Positions 50,856 to 62,951 of a stretch of 64,000 bases of DNA are shown here, piece after piece. The DNA is from Mangifera indica (Eukaryota > Streptophyta > Magnoliopsida > Sapindales > Anacardiaceae): the NCBI RefSeq assembly GCF_011075055.1, contig NC_058145.1:13327894-13391893 (forward strand), written 5' to 3'. Under the pieces are notes generated by a model that saw only the letters and a program-made list of their open reading frames with translations, did no database searches and was not told the DNA's origin. Position 1 is the stretch's first letter, and the number at the start of each line of letters is the position of its first letter. Position numbers and translations under genes: made by a program.

Positions 50856-51397
50856 AAAAGACAAAAAGGAAAAACAAAAAGAAAATGAGATAAAGAGAAA
50901 AAGAGAAAAACAAAAGACAAAACCAAGAAACCAAGACTTTTCCATCATTTCCGTCCATATTCCAGCAACCACCATTCGTCATACTTTTTCTTTGTTTTCT
51001 TGAAGAAAAATTAAGGATTTGAAGGAGTTTAGAAGAGAAGAAAGAAAATAAAAAGAAAATGAAACACTTGGAAGCTTTGGTAACCAAAGATCTCCTTCCT
51101 TCTTCTTTTATCTATGTTTATATGCATGTTATGTGAATATGTTAGTGTGTTTTGGTATTGATTTAAAGTGATTTTGGTGATAAAGAAAGCAAACCAAAGA
51201 GAAGAAAGCCAACTTGCATAGATTTAACTTGAAACAAGGTAATGGGTATTCTCCTTGATATGTTATATGTTTTAGGCTTTTGGTTCCTTGAATCTATGTT
51301 ATAAATGATGATTTTGAAGTTGAGAAATGTTGTTTTGTCATTTGGGATGTCTATGTGTGTGATTTTGTGCATGGCAAAAAGTTGCATAATATTTACA

Positions 51398-51960
51398 GTT
51401 TTTACCACTGAGTTTGTCCCATGTTTTGGCTATCTTATCTGATGAATTATGAGTGCTATTATATCTTGTTGGAAAGCTTTTTGAATCCTCTTTTCAGTAA
51501 TATATAGCTTGTATGAATTAGAGATCATTTAAATTGTTAAATATTGTATGAACCAAAATGACTGTTTTACCAAATAAACAGAGGAGGCAGTTTTGCCACT
51601 AAATTCATCTCATGTTTTGACTGTCTTATCTAAGGAGTTATGAGTGATATTATATCTTGTTGGAAAGCTCTTTGAATCCTCTTTCCAATGATATATAGCT
51701 TGTTGAATTGGGGATCATTTGGATTGTTAAATATTACATAAACCACAAGGACTATTTTACCAAATAAACAGGGGAGGCAGTTTTTGCCATTGACTTTATA
51801 TCACATTTTAACTATCTTATCTATTAAATTATGAGTGCTATTATAACTTGTTGGAAAGATCTTTGAATCTTTTTTTCAACGATATATAGCTTGTATAAAT
51901 TAGAAACCGTTTGGGCTATTAAATTATATGAAAAGAAAGACTGCCCTGCTAAATGACTGT
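51398..51960 (+). repeat. Three-copy tandem repeat, about 190 bp unit
   Basis: Copies start at 51398, 51590 and 51780. Each contains 'cttatct', 'attatgagtg', 'tatcttgttggaaagctctt', 'gatatatagcttgt' and 'accaaataaacagggga' variants. It lies inside the probable gypsy LTR and has no coding capacity. Confidence 0.85.
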
Positions 51961-51989
51961 TCTGTGAACAATATTTCGTAGTTTTGGGC

Positions 51990-52097
51990 AGGAAAGAAAG
52001 AAAGAAAGAAAGGAAGAAGAAAGAAAAGAAAGTAAAGAAAGGAAAGGAAAGAAAGAAAGAAAAAAAAAGAAGAAAAGAAAATGAAAGAAAAGTAAGA
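51990..52097. repeat. (GAAA)n-rich microsatellite
   Basis: About 100 bp of GAAA, GGAA and AGAA units with interruptions. It creates a spurious Phe/Ser-rich frame on the minus strand. Confidence 0.85.
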
Positions 52098-52987
52098 AAA
52101 GGAATTTGCGGCTCAAGATTTAAGGGTCGTCCCAAGAGTAATATCTGATGAGTTATGAATAAATTTAAATGGAAGCAAAATTAGTAAGATATAAAACTCA
52201 CATGCATGCTATAAATTATGAGGGGGCACTTTGCACTACACCGCTCGCAGTAGGACACATCCATAGTAGGACATAAACCCCTAGTAGGGTTCGCTCGTAG
52301 TAGAGCATGCTCGCAATAGAGCTCAATTCAGATTCAGAAATAGTATAGTGAAAGAAAGAAAGAGAGCTCGAGCTTAGAAAAGTGTAAAATCCCTATAGTT
52401 AGCTTCCAGAAAGTATCAAATAGATATCAGATGAGACAAAGTATGACCCAAATAATAAAAAATGAACTAAATTACCCCCTCAATCTCTTATAGAGGTTAG
52501 GATATGAGGTTGAGTCCCGAACGTGAGTTAGAATAGAAAAAGAGATAGTTTACTTGATTCTTTTCCCTTATTGAGTGTTCTTATCACTCACTCCCTTTTC
52601 TTTCCTGATTGCAGGTACAAATGATCGAGGTAGCTGCGAGGCAGGGTTAGGTCAACGTAGGTAGATCCGACTGGAGCAAGTTATCTCTGGTTTATATTAC
52701 ATGCATACAGTGACATGTTCTTATCGACTTTTGACTTTTTGAGATTATGATACAGTTATATATGATTACTCCTTGTTTTCAGATGCTTTCAGATGAGTTT
52801 TCATATGAGTATATACGTCTTTTGTTCGCTTCCAAATTTTTCGGTTTTCTTACAGTAATTTCTAAACACTTTTAGTGATACGTTTATTTTAAAGTATTTT
52901 AAAAGAAAAAAATATATAGATGCCCGGATATTAATTCGTAACATTTCTCCTTCGGTGGGTAGTACTTCTAGGGAGGGGTGTTACATT

Positions 52988-54552
52988 TAGCTTACGTTAG
53001 GGGTGTAAGAGCAAGAATTTAAAGATTTAGGGGTTGAAAAATTTGACACTTGGCACATTGATACATCAACTGTGTAAAGTCTCAAATTTAGAACTTAAAT
53101 GAATTATTATGGTATAATTATAAACATTTCACATCAAATGGAGGCAAAATAAAAGGGTCAATTGAATTATTTCAAAACATGGAGGGGAATAAAATGTTAC
53201 CAATAAAACAAGCATTTAGCAAAAGATATGCCAATTGCAATGAAATCTTTGGTATAAAATTGGTTCGGTGTGATGGGAGGAAATCGTAAATATTTCAAAT
53301 AAGGGGTCAAGTGTAGTAATTTCAAAAAAATGGAGCAAAGATGTGCTAAGATAACAAGGACTTGGAACAAAATGCAAAAGAAAATCTTGGGTTTTGAAAA
53401 AATTAGCACATTGAGGGATCATGATATATATCTCTAGTCAAGTCAAGAGAATGTGTCATAGTGTAAGAAAGTGATGCTTAGGGCGTTATGGTAATTTTCC
53501 ATCCACTTGGTGTTCCGGTCTCTCTTTTTTTTTTCCAATGTGCATACAACATTTTGTTTCTTTTTTATATCCATGATCGAATGTAAAGGTATTGGTTTAG
53601 TGGTACGGGTTGATGATACGGGTATATGGTAAAACGGGTGCATTTAGTTTATTTTTTATACCTATCAATCTGTTTAAAATATTTAAAATACAAATTTATA
53701 CTCATTATTTATATCTATAATATTACTCATACAAAAGCAAACCCCTTTCCATGATAACATCCTCAAGCAATCTCGACCATGAAATCCAAATTCTTCCCTT
53801 TTTCTTTATTTTGCGAGGAAGTAAAATTTTGGGTAACAAGTGATGGAAACCATTACAATTTGAGTTTATCTTCTTCCTCTTCAACATCAAATTTACCATA
53901 CACTCAGTATAAATTTCACATATTTTTCTTTTTTGATATAAAATGAACTAAAATCTTCAATAAAATTAAAAAAGTTATTGTATTGAAAATAAATTTAAAG
54001 AATATAAATACTAAACATTTATTATAAATATTTATTATATGTTTAATACTAAAATTTTTAATATTTATAAAAAAATATTTTTATAATTTGAAATAAAATT
54101 TTGGCTTTTTTCATAAAATTTTTATGAATTTAAAAGGAAAATATTAAAAACTAATACATAAATACATTAAAATAATATAAACAAAAAAATTAATATTAGT
54201 AAATAATTCACGATCAATCCGCATCTATAATAATGGGTTATGATTTTATAAATTATTATTATTTATATAACTCCAGTCCTTTTCAATATACATTAGTTAT
54301 ACGTATATACATACTGATCAGATACACTCCAACCCAATCCACCCGTTTGCCCGATCTGTTTGTATCGGATAAATCAAAATTTCATTTCATGAACGTAATA
54401 AAACTTGAAGTTCTATTGCTCTACAGCGGCCCTTTAATTTTGACTTCCGCGACACTCCAAAGCATCAATTTTCGCGTTTCCCTCTCGTTGTCTCCACTCT
54501 TCCTCACCGTCCATTTAACCTTTGCGCGTCAGCTTCCACTGCTTGAAAATCA
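52988..54552. other. Intergenic DNA and RBR ligase promoter
   Basis: 52990-53470 looks like unassigned repetitive DNA ('aaaacatggaggggaataaaa', 'caaataaggggtcaag'). 53640-54250 is AT-rich. The last 150 bp before the ATG are pyrimidine-rich and likely the leader of the RBR ligase gene. No gene seen. Confidence 0.5.
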
Positions 54553-57500
54553 ATGGCAACTGCCAAAGACACAGATGACCTTCCTTCTTTACTCGCAGAA
54601 CAGCGCGTGGAGCTCATGGCTGCTCAATCCCTAGAATCCGACCTCGATTATGCCTTCCGTCTCCAACTTGAAGAAGCAATCTCTGCTTCTCTCACTCTTG
54701 CCCCCTCCACCTCAGCCTCCACGTCATCAGCACTGCCGCAACTACCCCTAGACGATGTCGGTTCTACCATCGCCTCGCTCCAGTCCGAAGAACTCGAGAA
54801 GATGGAGCGAGAACTCGGCGATTACGAACGAGCGAAACTGGAGATACGCAAAACAAGTGAAGCTATTCGTCGTGCTGCTCACGATCAGAAATTCGCTATG
54901 GAACTTTCCAGGATGCCGGAGGACGAGTGGCAAAATTGGGGCGATAATTTCGAGAAACCGTTCGGCGAAGGATGTTCAGGAAGTCAGGCTGCACGTGACG
55001 ATAATATATTTAGCCTTTATTTTAAGGGATTGGTGAGTGAAGAGAGGATGGATGACAAAAAAGTTGTGTTATGTGGGATTGGTATAGAGATATGCGATCC
55101 TTCGGGTCATGTGATTTTCCCGTTTCAGAAGCCTGTGATTGGTGGCGTGATGAGCAAGAATGCTGCTGAAGCCAAGGCTTTGATTGAAGGACTTAATTTT
55201 GCTATATCTTTAGAGCTCGACCGTGTTCGTATCTACTGTGATTGTTATCCTTTGTATCAATTTGTAAGTCATTCATTTCTTTCTTATTGAATTTTATTGC
55301 ATTACAAAATTGATCATATAATTCTCCCTGCTTCGGTGTAGAAAATACAAAAGGAAAAAAAACGGATGTTAGTTGGGGCACGATTACAGAATTTTCAATA
55401 TACTTGTATCTAATCCTAATAACGAACCAATTGCTGTTGTGTTTCTGGGGTTTGATAATGAGAGGAGAATCAAGATTTCTGTGGGGTGGTTGAGACTACC
55501 GTTCAGATTTTGTGGGGTTACTTATTAACTATTTACTTGTTTAAAGCTGTAGTTTGGTGTCTTGTTGATATTTGGTGTGTTTGAAAGTGTGAAATAAAGC
55601 AATTTATTCAAAGATCAGAACTTTTGAACGGCTATTAATGTGGGAAATTTGGTACAACTATGTCTTAGACTGATGTGTAGCCCAGTTCGGACTGGAGTTG
55701 AAAAGCATGTACCTAGTTGTTAGTGATCTGCAATATGTTCAACAATTATTGTTGCTTACTAAAGAGATGAAAACACTTGGCTTGGCATGGTAACTGGATT
55801 TCTTATTCTCACATTGCTTCCACTTCCAGTGCGGTGTCAAAATTTTATCTTTAATTAATTTAGGTTTATAGTTCTTTTGTCCAATTTGTTTTGCAATTTT
55901 TATATTTAGCACTTCTTTATGTAAAAGAAATTACAAAACGGAAGTATTGAGCTAGTTGGTCAATGAAGAAGCTTCTCTGAAGTCAATGGGTTACCTTTTT
56001 TAATCAATAAATTAAAATTGAAATAATTTCACATTTATGCACCATGTTGCCTTTTGGTTTGAGCCTTGTAATTTTGATTTTATCAGTTCATATATTATAT
56101 CTAGTCAACTAATTAGGGTATTATGACAAGTAAGCTGATGTTAAAATTATCATGATACTGTGAAATGTGTTTTGTTGAACTCTGATGTTTCTATTTTTTT
56201 TCTTCATTTATATAATTCTTGAGTTTGCATGTTTGATCATTATATTGATAATGAAGATTCCGCAAAAAAGATTGTGATCTGTAATTAGATATAATCTAAT
56301 AATTTTTTCAAAGTTCTTTGGTATTTTGTTATTTATTACCTCAATATATAGGTATTGTTATTAGATTTTAGAATCGTGGCTCTACATGTTGCTTTTCAAT
56401 TACCCTGAGATAGATGTTGTTAGTATTTCATTTTGTAGTGCAGGTAACAGGAAGATGGTCACCAAAGCAACGGAAGGTTGCTGCGTTAGTCAATGAAGTG
56501 GCCTCTCTTCAAACAAAATTTAGGTACTGCAACACCTTTTATGTGGCACGTAATACTATGACAGGTGTCTTCAAACTTGCAAGAGCTGCGATAGATTCTC
56601 AAATCACAAGGCCTGTGGAGTTGAGCCGTGGCAAAACTGTTGATGAAACATGTGTTATCTGTTTGGAAGATACTGATGTTGGTCAAATGTTTTCCATTGA
56701 AGGATGCTTGCACCGGTACTGCTTTTCTTGTATGAAACAGCATGTGGAAGCAAAGTTGCGTCATGGAATGGTGCCTAAATGTCCTCATGAAGGTTGTAAA
56801 TCTGAACTTAAAGTTGATAGCTGTAGAGAATTCTTGACACCTAAGTTACTTGAAATGCTGAATCAACGTATAAAAGAAGCTTCAATTCCTGCTACAGAGA
56901 AAGTTTATTGCCCAAATCCTAGGTGCTCAACATTAATGAGAAAAAGTGAGGTTTCAGAATATGCTAAAAATGCCTTTCGTGGTTCCAATCTGTTTGGAGC
57001 TGCAAAATGTGTGAAATGCGATGGCCTTTTCTGCATAAATTGCAAGGTTCCTTGGCATCGTAATATGAGTTGCACTGTTTACAAAAGGTTTAATCCCAAT
57101 CCCCCTGTGGAGGATGTGAAGTTAAAGTCTCTTGCATCAAAAAATCTGTGGCGCCAATGTGTGAAGTGCAACCATATGATAGAACTTTCTGAAGGTTGTT
57201 ACCATATGACTTGCAGGTACATTATTTATACTTACATGTTATCAATTACCATGCTTTTTAAGTAGAATTTATTTCTGACCAAAATTGAAAGAGGTTGCAT
57301 ACAAGGTGCCAAAGTTTCAAACTTAATGCATTAACGTTAAGTTTGTTCTATCATAAATATTGAATATCTTAACTTAGAGAATGAATGTTGTCTTTTTTCC
57401 TGTTGTGTGATATAACTTGCAAACTTGCATGTTGCTTATAAGCCCAAGGGTTTTTTTTATCTCTTATCTTTCTTTTTAAATTCCTGTTGTAACTTAACGT

Positions 57501-58280
57501 AAGGTAGATGAGATTGGATAAATTGTTGTCTGCATATTAAGCGGACAAGAGGAGAGAATCTTGACTCCTATCTGATGGATGCAGAATTATTATTTTAAAG
57601 GGGGTGTGAATGGGAATGTTGATTTTTCGTGAATGCTGGCCATTTCAGAACATACTCATTAATATTTTTGGCTTAAATGAAGATGTCCGGTTTGTTATTG
57701 AGAGCATGGCAAGATCTAGGTTTTCAGGATTCTGTTTACTATTTATGAAGACCCAATTTTAAGTATGCAAGAACAAAATGGTTAAGCAAGAATGCTGATC
57801 AAGTTGGAAAGGATCTAATTACTATTTACTTAGATGGAAGTGATGGTTCAAAATGGAGTTGAATGGCTAAAGGATAACATTTAGCCAAATATTCTTTTGG
57901 ACCATATTTTGTGTAGCATATGGGCAGTCGTAAAATAAAGTATTTATAGATATGTGTTTTCTTTAGACTTTATCATGTTATATGTCTGCAACTTAGTTTT
58001 TGTTACTAACTTCCCATTTGATTGGAAGTTGAGAAATCAAGTTCTTTTGTATCTTTTTTAGGTATAATTTTACTTGTTCAATTTGCTTTGATTTTGCAGA
58101 TGTGGATATGAGTTTTGTTATAACTGTGGAGCGGAGTGGAAGAACAAAAAGGCAACTTGTTCTTGTCCTCTTTGGGATGAGGATAATATCTTGTTTGATG
58201 ACAGCGATGAAGAGTCTTTTGAAGAAGAGGAAGATGAAGATTATGAGTCATCCCTTGATTCTGATACAGACTGGTATTGA
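54553..58280 (+). CDS. RBR-type E3 ubiquitin ligase with N-terminal RNase H-like domain
   Basis: RING-between-RING ligase, which takes ubiquitin from E2 onto its own cysteine before passing it to the substrate. Three exons, 54553-55263, 56444-57216 and 58100-58280, give 1665 bp, or 554 residues, across GT-AG introns. The N terminus (1-150) is acidic and helix-rich. An RNase H-like domain spans about 160-260 (GIGIEICDPSGHVIFPFQKP, AAEAKALIEGLNFA, CDCYPLYQF). RING1 starts at C307 (CVICLEDTDVG) and continues through CLHRYCFSC. The IBR has CPNPRCSTLM and KCVKCDGLFCINCKVPWH. RING2 starts at C476 (CVKC); by family analogy the catalytic cysteine is about C489 in EGCYHMTC, followed by RCGYEFCYNCG. 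An acidic tail ends DSDTDWY. The third exon was found by splice site and frame. It belongs to the plant RBR group with RNase H-like N termini; the specific ortholog and substrate are unknown. Confidence 0.93.
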
Positions 58281-61219
58281 ATGAAAAATAGCAAATGTCT
58301 TCTCTTCCTATCTTATGTTGTGATATCTCCCTTAAATTTTTTAGTACGAAGTCTAAAAGGTCGTTACTCGTTAAGATTGAACTTTAGTACCTCTTAGCTT
58401 GGGACTTTTTGCATGACATCTGCAATTCTCTCCTTTAACGTGTTAATAGTAATAGTCTCTTCTTTTGTATATTAGGTCACAGGATCAGAACCAAGCACTT
58501 TCTCTAGATCTAGCAGTTCGTGTTATCAGATTTTATTTGTGTCGTGTCAATTCGGGTATGGATGAGACCTTTAATCCTAATCTGATTTAAATTAAAATTT
58601 TATCAAAATTTCACAGTTTTTATCCAATTTGAACTATATTAAGTTTGACCTGACATGTCTCAAAATTGGGATTTCAATTGAGATGGTTAGTGTTTGGAAA
58701 TGGTTATTTTGAGACATGTAAATTCTAAAATTTGGTGAATTTGTATTGAACTTGAACAGAGTTAGATAGAATTTAATCTGCTTACAGGTTTGTTGAATTT
58801 TTCAATAAATAAAAATGGGGTGTTGCCTGGACTGGAGTTCACTGGTAACTAGGAATCATGCAAATTACTGTTCCATTATTCACCAGAATTCAAAACAAGC
58901 ATGTATTCATAGCTTGTTGGTTCACTGGAATTGGTTAACCGCTTGTCGGGAAGAAAATTTGTTTAAGTAATGTTGCTCATTTAATATGAGACTGAGTCTC
59001 ATTATGACTTCTTGTTTGACAGGATGGATAAAACCAATGTTTTAAAAAAAGAATTGGGTTCAATTGTGAATTAATTTACAATCTAATTTGATTTATATAT
59101 AAATATTAATTAATTTGAAATTTGATCAAATATAATAAATGTTTGATTTTTTTTAATTCATATAATAAAGTAATAACTATTTAATTAATATATTTAAAAT
59201 TATGTTTTTCTCACTTTGTCTGTCCATTTCATGCAACGGAACGGAAGACACTCTTAAGGATTAAAATAAAAAAACAATAATAGGTGTAACACTATAACCT
59301 AGGGACAAAAAACACAGCTTTATGTGGGTTGGTCCACAAATTGATTGATCCACGCAATTTTTTATGAATCTTTTGTCTTGTGCGGTTTTTTCTGAGTTAG
59401 AGTGCAGCAAAAGAAATAACTGTTGATAAATAATAATAAATGTGCTTCTTCTATTCATGACTATTTTACTTTGACGTCGTCTATCTAATTCTGATATAAA
59501 TTAGTCTACCCACCTCTTTCAACTACTAGGTTCATCCTTTTAAGTTGTAAGTATATTTTTTTCTTTGTGAAGAATATTTTAATCTTAATTTTTCTTTTAA
59601 CATTGTAAATACATTCTCAATCAAAAAGGCAAACACAAAACATATTCTCTAGTTGCTATTTAACCACGGAAGGAGATCATTCTCCAAAGAGAACCTTTGA
59701 AAAGTCAAGAATGTCTACAATCTCAAACTCATGCTTAAACTCATAATAAAGCTTGACTCCTTTTACTTCTTTCTCTCTCTCTCTTTGGATAACATTTTCT
59801 TATTAAAAGGATAGTCTTTCACCTATTTACAAATTAGCCTTTCTTAATCTATGCAACACTTCTAGTTTAATAGGTTCTCTACTCTCTCTATCCCTCCTTT
59901 AACTACCCAAAAATACTTTAATTTTTCACACTGATTCCTCATTCCAAAGACCTTTCAAAAGCAACGATAGACCCTCGTTACAAAAACAAAGATACATAAC
60001 ATCATCTTCACCCACACACAAAATACATATTTAAATAAAGACAAAAAAATCAAAATAAATACAATTACATAAATATATAATTATATGTAATATATAAGAA
60101 TTTATAATAACGTGATAAACATTTTTTCTCCTGAGTTATCATCTTTGATTAGTATTCTAATGATGAAAACGGTAGAAATATGAAATCTTAAAAACATATC
60201 ATGTCATAGTTTAGATTGAAGTTGTAAAACTGTTTTAGTAATTATGATTGTCTTTTCTTAAAGAAATCAAGATGAGTATTTAATTGCACAAGAGCATAAG
60301 ATGTTGTTGACGAATATCATGCATAATCAATTATGTAATAAAAAACAATGTGCCAAAAAGAATTGATTTAAAAATGCAAAGACACAAAGTTTAATGATTT
60401 CTAATTTTAGGTCGAAAAACTATGTTTCAAGTTAATTATCTTAATTTTAACGTTTTAGAGTTTTAAATATACAAAATGTGATAAAAAGTATTGGTATATA
60501 TAAAACTTATCTTTATTATTTTTAAAATGGTCGAAACTAAATTAGTAACAAGATTATCTAGAAACACACTCGTAAACACCTCGATAGTTTTAGAATTGAT
60601 CAAACTAGTTGAGTATATAAATTGCTTCCATAAAGGCAATTTGTTGCCACTTTCAATTGATGATACTTGTTCATTAACATTTTTATAGTTCATTCTGAAT
60701 AAATTATTTTGTAATAACATTTTTTCAAATATTCGGATCAATTTAGATTATTTTTACGATCTGATTTAGTTTAGAATTATGTTTGTGTTGTCTCAACCTA
60801 GATGTTGCGTAAAAAAACTCAATTATAATCTTAATTTTTTCTATGGTATCATATCTTATGTATCAAATTAATGGAAAATTGCAAGGCTTGTGCCAATGCC
60901 ACCAAAATTGAACGCCACCCAACTGTAGCAACGAAAAGGCCGTCGTCAGAGTGAGCAGCACTATTTCTAGCCAAACCTTTTCTTGTCGACCTTTTTCTTC
61001 TTGTTTTGTACACATCCTAGACTTATCAACCTTGCGTTATAGTCAAGTCAAGTCACCACTCCGCCACACAATCAATTTTAGTTTTATTGTAATATCTATA
61101 ACACTTAAAATTTGATGATATTGTTTCTTTTTAGACAATTGCAAGCTCACTCTCTCGATGAAATTCTGTTGACACAGTAATCGAGATTCTACTATTGCTA
61201 TTACTATTTCTATTACTAT
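58281..61219. other. Intergenic DNA, no gene recognised
   Basis: The 3' untranslated region of the RBR gene runs to roughly 58480. At 58500-58680, 'cagttcgtgttatcagattttatttgtgtcgtgtcaattcggg' resembles hAT-type MITE ends, unpaired. 59270-60010 is unassigned DNA with CT tracts that may be old LTR material. 60880-61200 probably contains the remnant promoter of the hydrolase pseudogene. No supported gene. Confidence 0.45.
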
Positions 61220-62951
61220 ATGATGGGATCGAATGGAGATCACTGTCAATATCAGAATGCAAATTTTGTGGGCGACTCTGGAATGGCTAACCGTTACAGA
61301 AGAAACGAGAGCTTTTTGGATCATGCAACGGAGTTTGGGAAGGCTGTAATGGAGATGAGTGTGGAATTTGGGAAAGGGTGTAGGGATATTCTGTCGCAGA
61401 GTCTAGGAAGAGAAGATACGTATCTTGGAGGAAGATTCAGGAGAATTAAAGGGCCTTTGGCAAAATGTATTCTACAGGAAGCAACATCTCTGATCCATCC
61501 TTGGCCTAACTTGCAGGTGCAGCCATGTTTGCTCCGATGGTTAATCCCTATGATTCAATGATGACAAAGGAAGAGTAACGAGGAACCTGGGAGAAGTGGA
61601 CGTGAAAACGTAAACTGATGTACTTTCTGGCTCGGAGGTTTCCTAGATTTCTTGTTTATTTCTACCACCAAACCTTCCTATCTGGAAAGCATGCTCGGAT
61701 TGACAAGTGGCTGTCATTGTCCCTAGGAAAAAGGGTGAGTAACTTTTACAATAACCTGTGAATGAAGATTAGTGTTTTCTTGGTTTAATTGGATTCTAGA
61801 AGATGTTGGTCAACTAGAAACAATTTTTCGGCTGCTTTTCTTAGTCTAATATTACGATTTCTTGAAGCATCTGTGAAGCAGCCTTCTAAATTATTCGTTA
61901 TATTTTTCATCTTTCTAGGATAGAGCTATGATAGAGGACCCAATCTATGAAGAATTCTAGCAAAGGGATGTGGAAGAATCAGTTCGGCAGGGAAATGCAA
62001 AACCCTTTGTGGAGGAAGCTGTACTGCAGGTGTCGAATTGTGGTTTCAGACTCGCAGATCTCAAACTGCAGAAGAAACAGTGAGGGAGAGGTATCCTGAA
62101 TTGGCTTAAGTTTATGCTTAATGGAGATTTGGGGGAGTATACAGGTTTCCTTGGCCCAATACACATATGGCAGGTCTGTGTATCTTCTTTCTTTAGTTCC
62201 TCTTTCAGCTTCTAAATACTTTCCATAATTCAGCTTTTATTTCAGCTACTAGAGACCTTAGCTTCCTGGGCCTCAATTTTCCTACTACTTATAGTTGTAT
62301 ACTTGCTAATCTTTTAGGCTCCATCAGTTCCCTAAAATAAATGATGGTTGCTTTTGCATTTACCTTCTTTGTCACATTTCAAGGTGATGGCATCAATCAT
62401 TTCTAGAAAATTAAAAATATGGTGCTTAATTAGGGCACTAATAATGATTGTTGAAGCAACCACTGATGAAATTGTTCCGATGGAGTTTTAGAATTGTACA
62501 TAATAGGAGTACAGCTGATTGTTGTTTTTGGCGAACTTAAGACTTATGAAATAATTTTTTGGCCTGGAAATTACACTACATAGAGTCTCTATGTAATAGT
62601 TTTCTTATTTGGAACTTATTGATTACTGTCAATGAAAGATTAAATTAATAGATCTATAATTTCTCCAATGATATGCAGGGGATGGATGATAGGGTGGTTC
62701 CTCCTTTGATGACTGATTTTGTACACCGGATTCTACCAGGGGCTGCTGTGCATAAGCTCCCATACGAGGGCCATTTCACTTATTTCTATTTTTGTGATGA
62801 ATGCCACAGACAAATATTCACTACACTTTTTGGAACCCCGCAAGGTCCAATTAACAATACCACAGAAACCATAGAAGCAGATCAAACTCTTACCGAAGTT
62901 GATAGAGAGGAACTGCAAGAGGTGAACCTTGCTGATTCTACCACAGACTGA
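61220..62951 (+). pseudogene. Alpha/beta-hydrolase pseudogene
   Basis: A broken copy of a plant alpha/beta-hydrolase (serine hydrolase fold). The N terminus is preserved: GKAVMEMSVEFGKGCRDILS. After GPLAK (about 61455) the frame runs into unrelated residues and rejoins at AAMFAPMVNPYDSMMTKEE (61519). So the central part, including the catalytic-serine elbow and transmembrane-like stretch of relatives, is missing. Stops occur at 61576, 61603, 61958 and 62081. The fragments LARRFPRFLVYFY, DKWLSLSLGKR, GNAKPFVEEAVLQVSN and GFLGPIHIWQ remain. The last exon (62679-62951) reads GMDDRVVPPLMTDFVH and EGHFTYFYFCDECH, which hold the acid (Asp) and His of the triad. Introns at 61735-61918 and 62174-62678 keep GT-AG, so it is a genomic duplicate. 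Function is not possible from this copy. Confidence 0.93.

Larger units (their letters stand above)
50690..52987 (+). mobile_element. Probable solo LTR of a Ty3/gypsy retrotransposon
   Basis: Reads like a long plant gypsy LTR. It starts near 'ataatatccccagctacatttcaggggtaattatgtcttttgacc' and ends near 'ggtgggtagtacttctagggaggggtgttaca'. It includes 'tcactcactcccttttctttcctgattgcaggtacaaatga' and a 'ttggaaagctctttgaatcc' tandem block. No gag or pol lies on either side, hence the solo-LTR reading. The outer limits, and the lack of a visible target duplication, are uncertain. Confidence 0.55.

Noticed and set aside
50766..51087. Open frames of 69-96 codons around a TA tract
   Set aside because: The Ile-Tyr repeats are just translation of the (TA)n microsatellite, and the rest is antisense A-rich DNA.
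51824..52135. Minus-strand 103-codon open frame rich in Phe and Ser
   Set aside because: Translation of the GAAA microsatellite; not a protein.
58102..58284. 60-codon open frame starting MDMSFVITVERS
   Set aside because: Wrong frame of the third RBR exon; the RING2 frame is the coding one.
61957..62166. Minus-strand open frames of 61-69 codons
   Set aside because: Antisense to the hydrolase pseudogene exon; no independent support.
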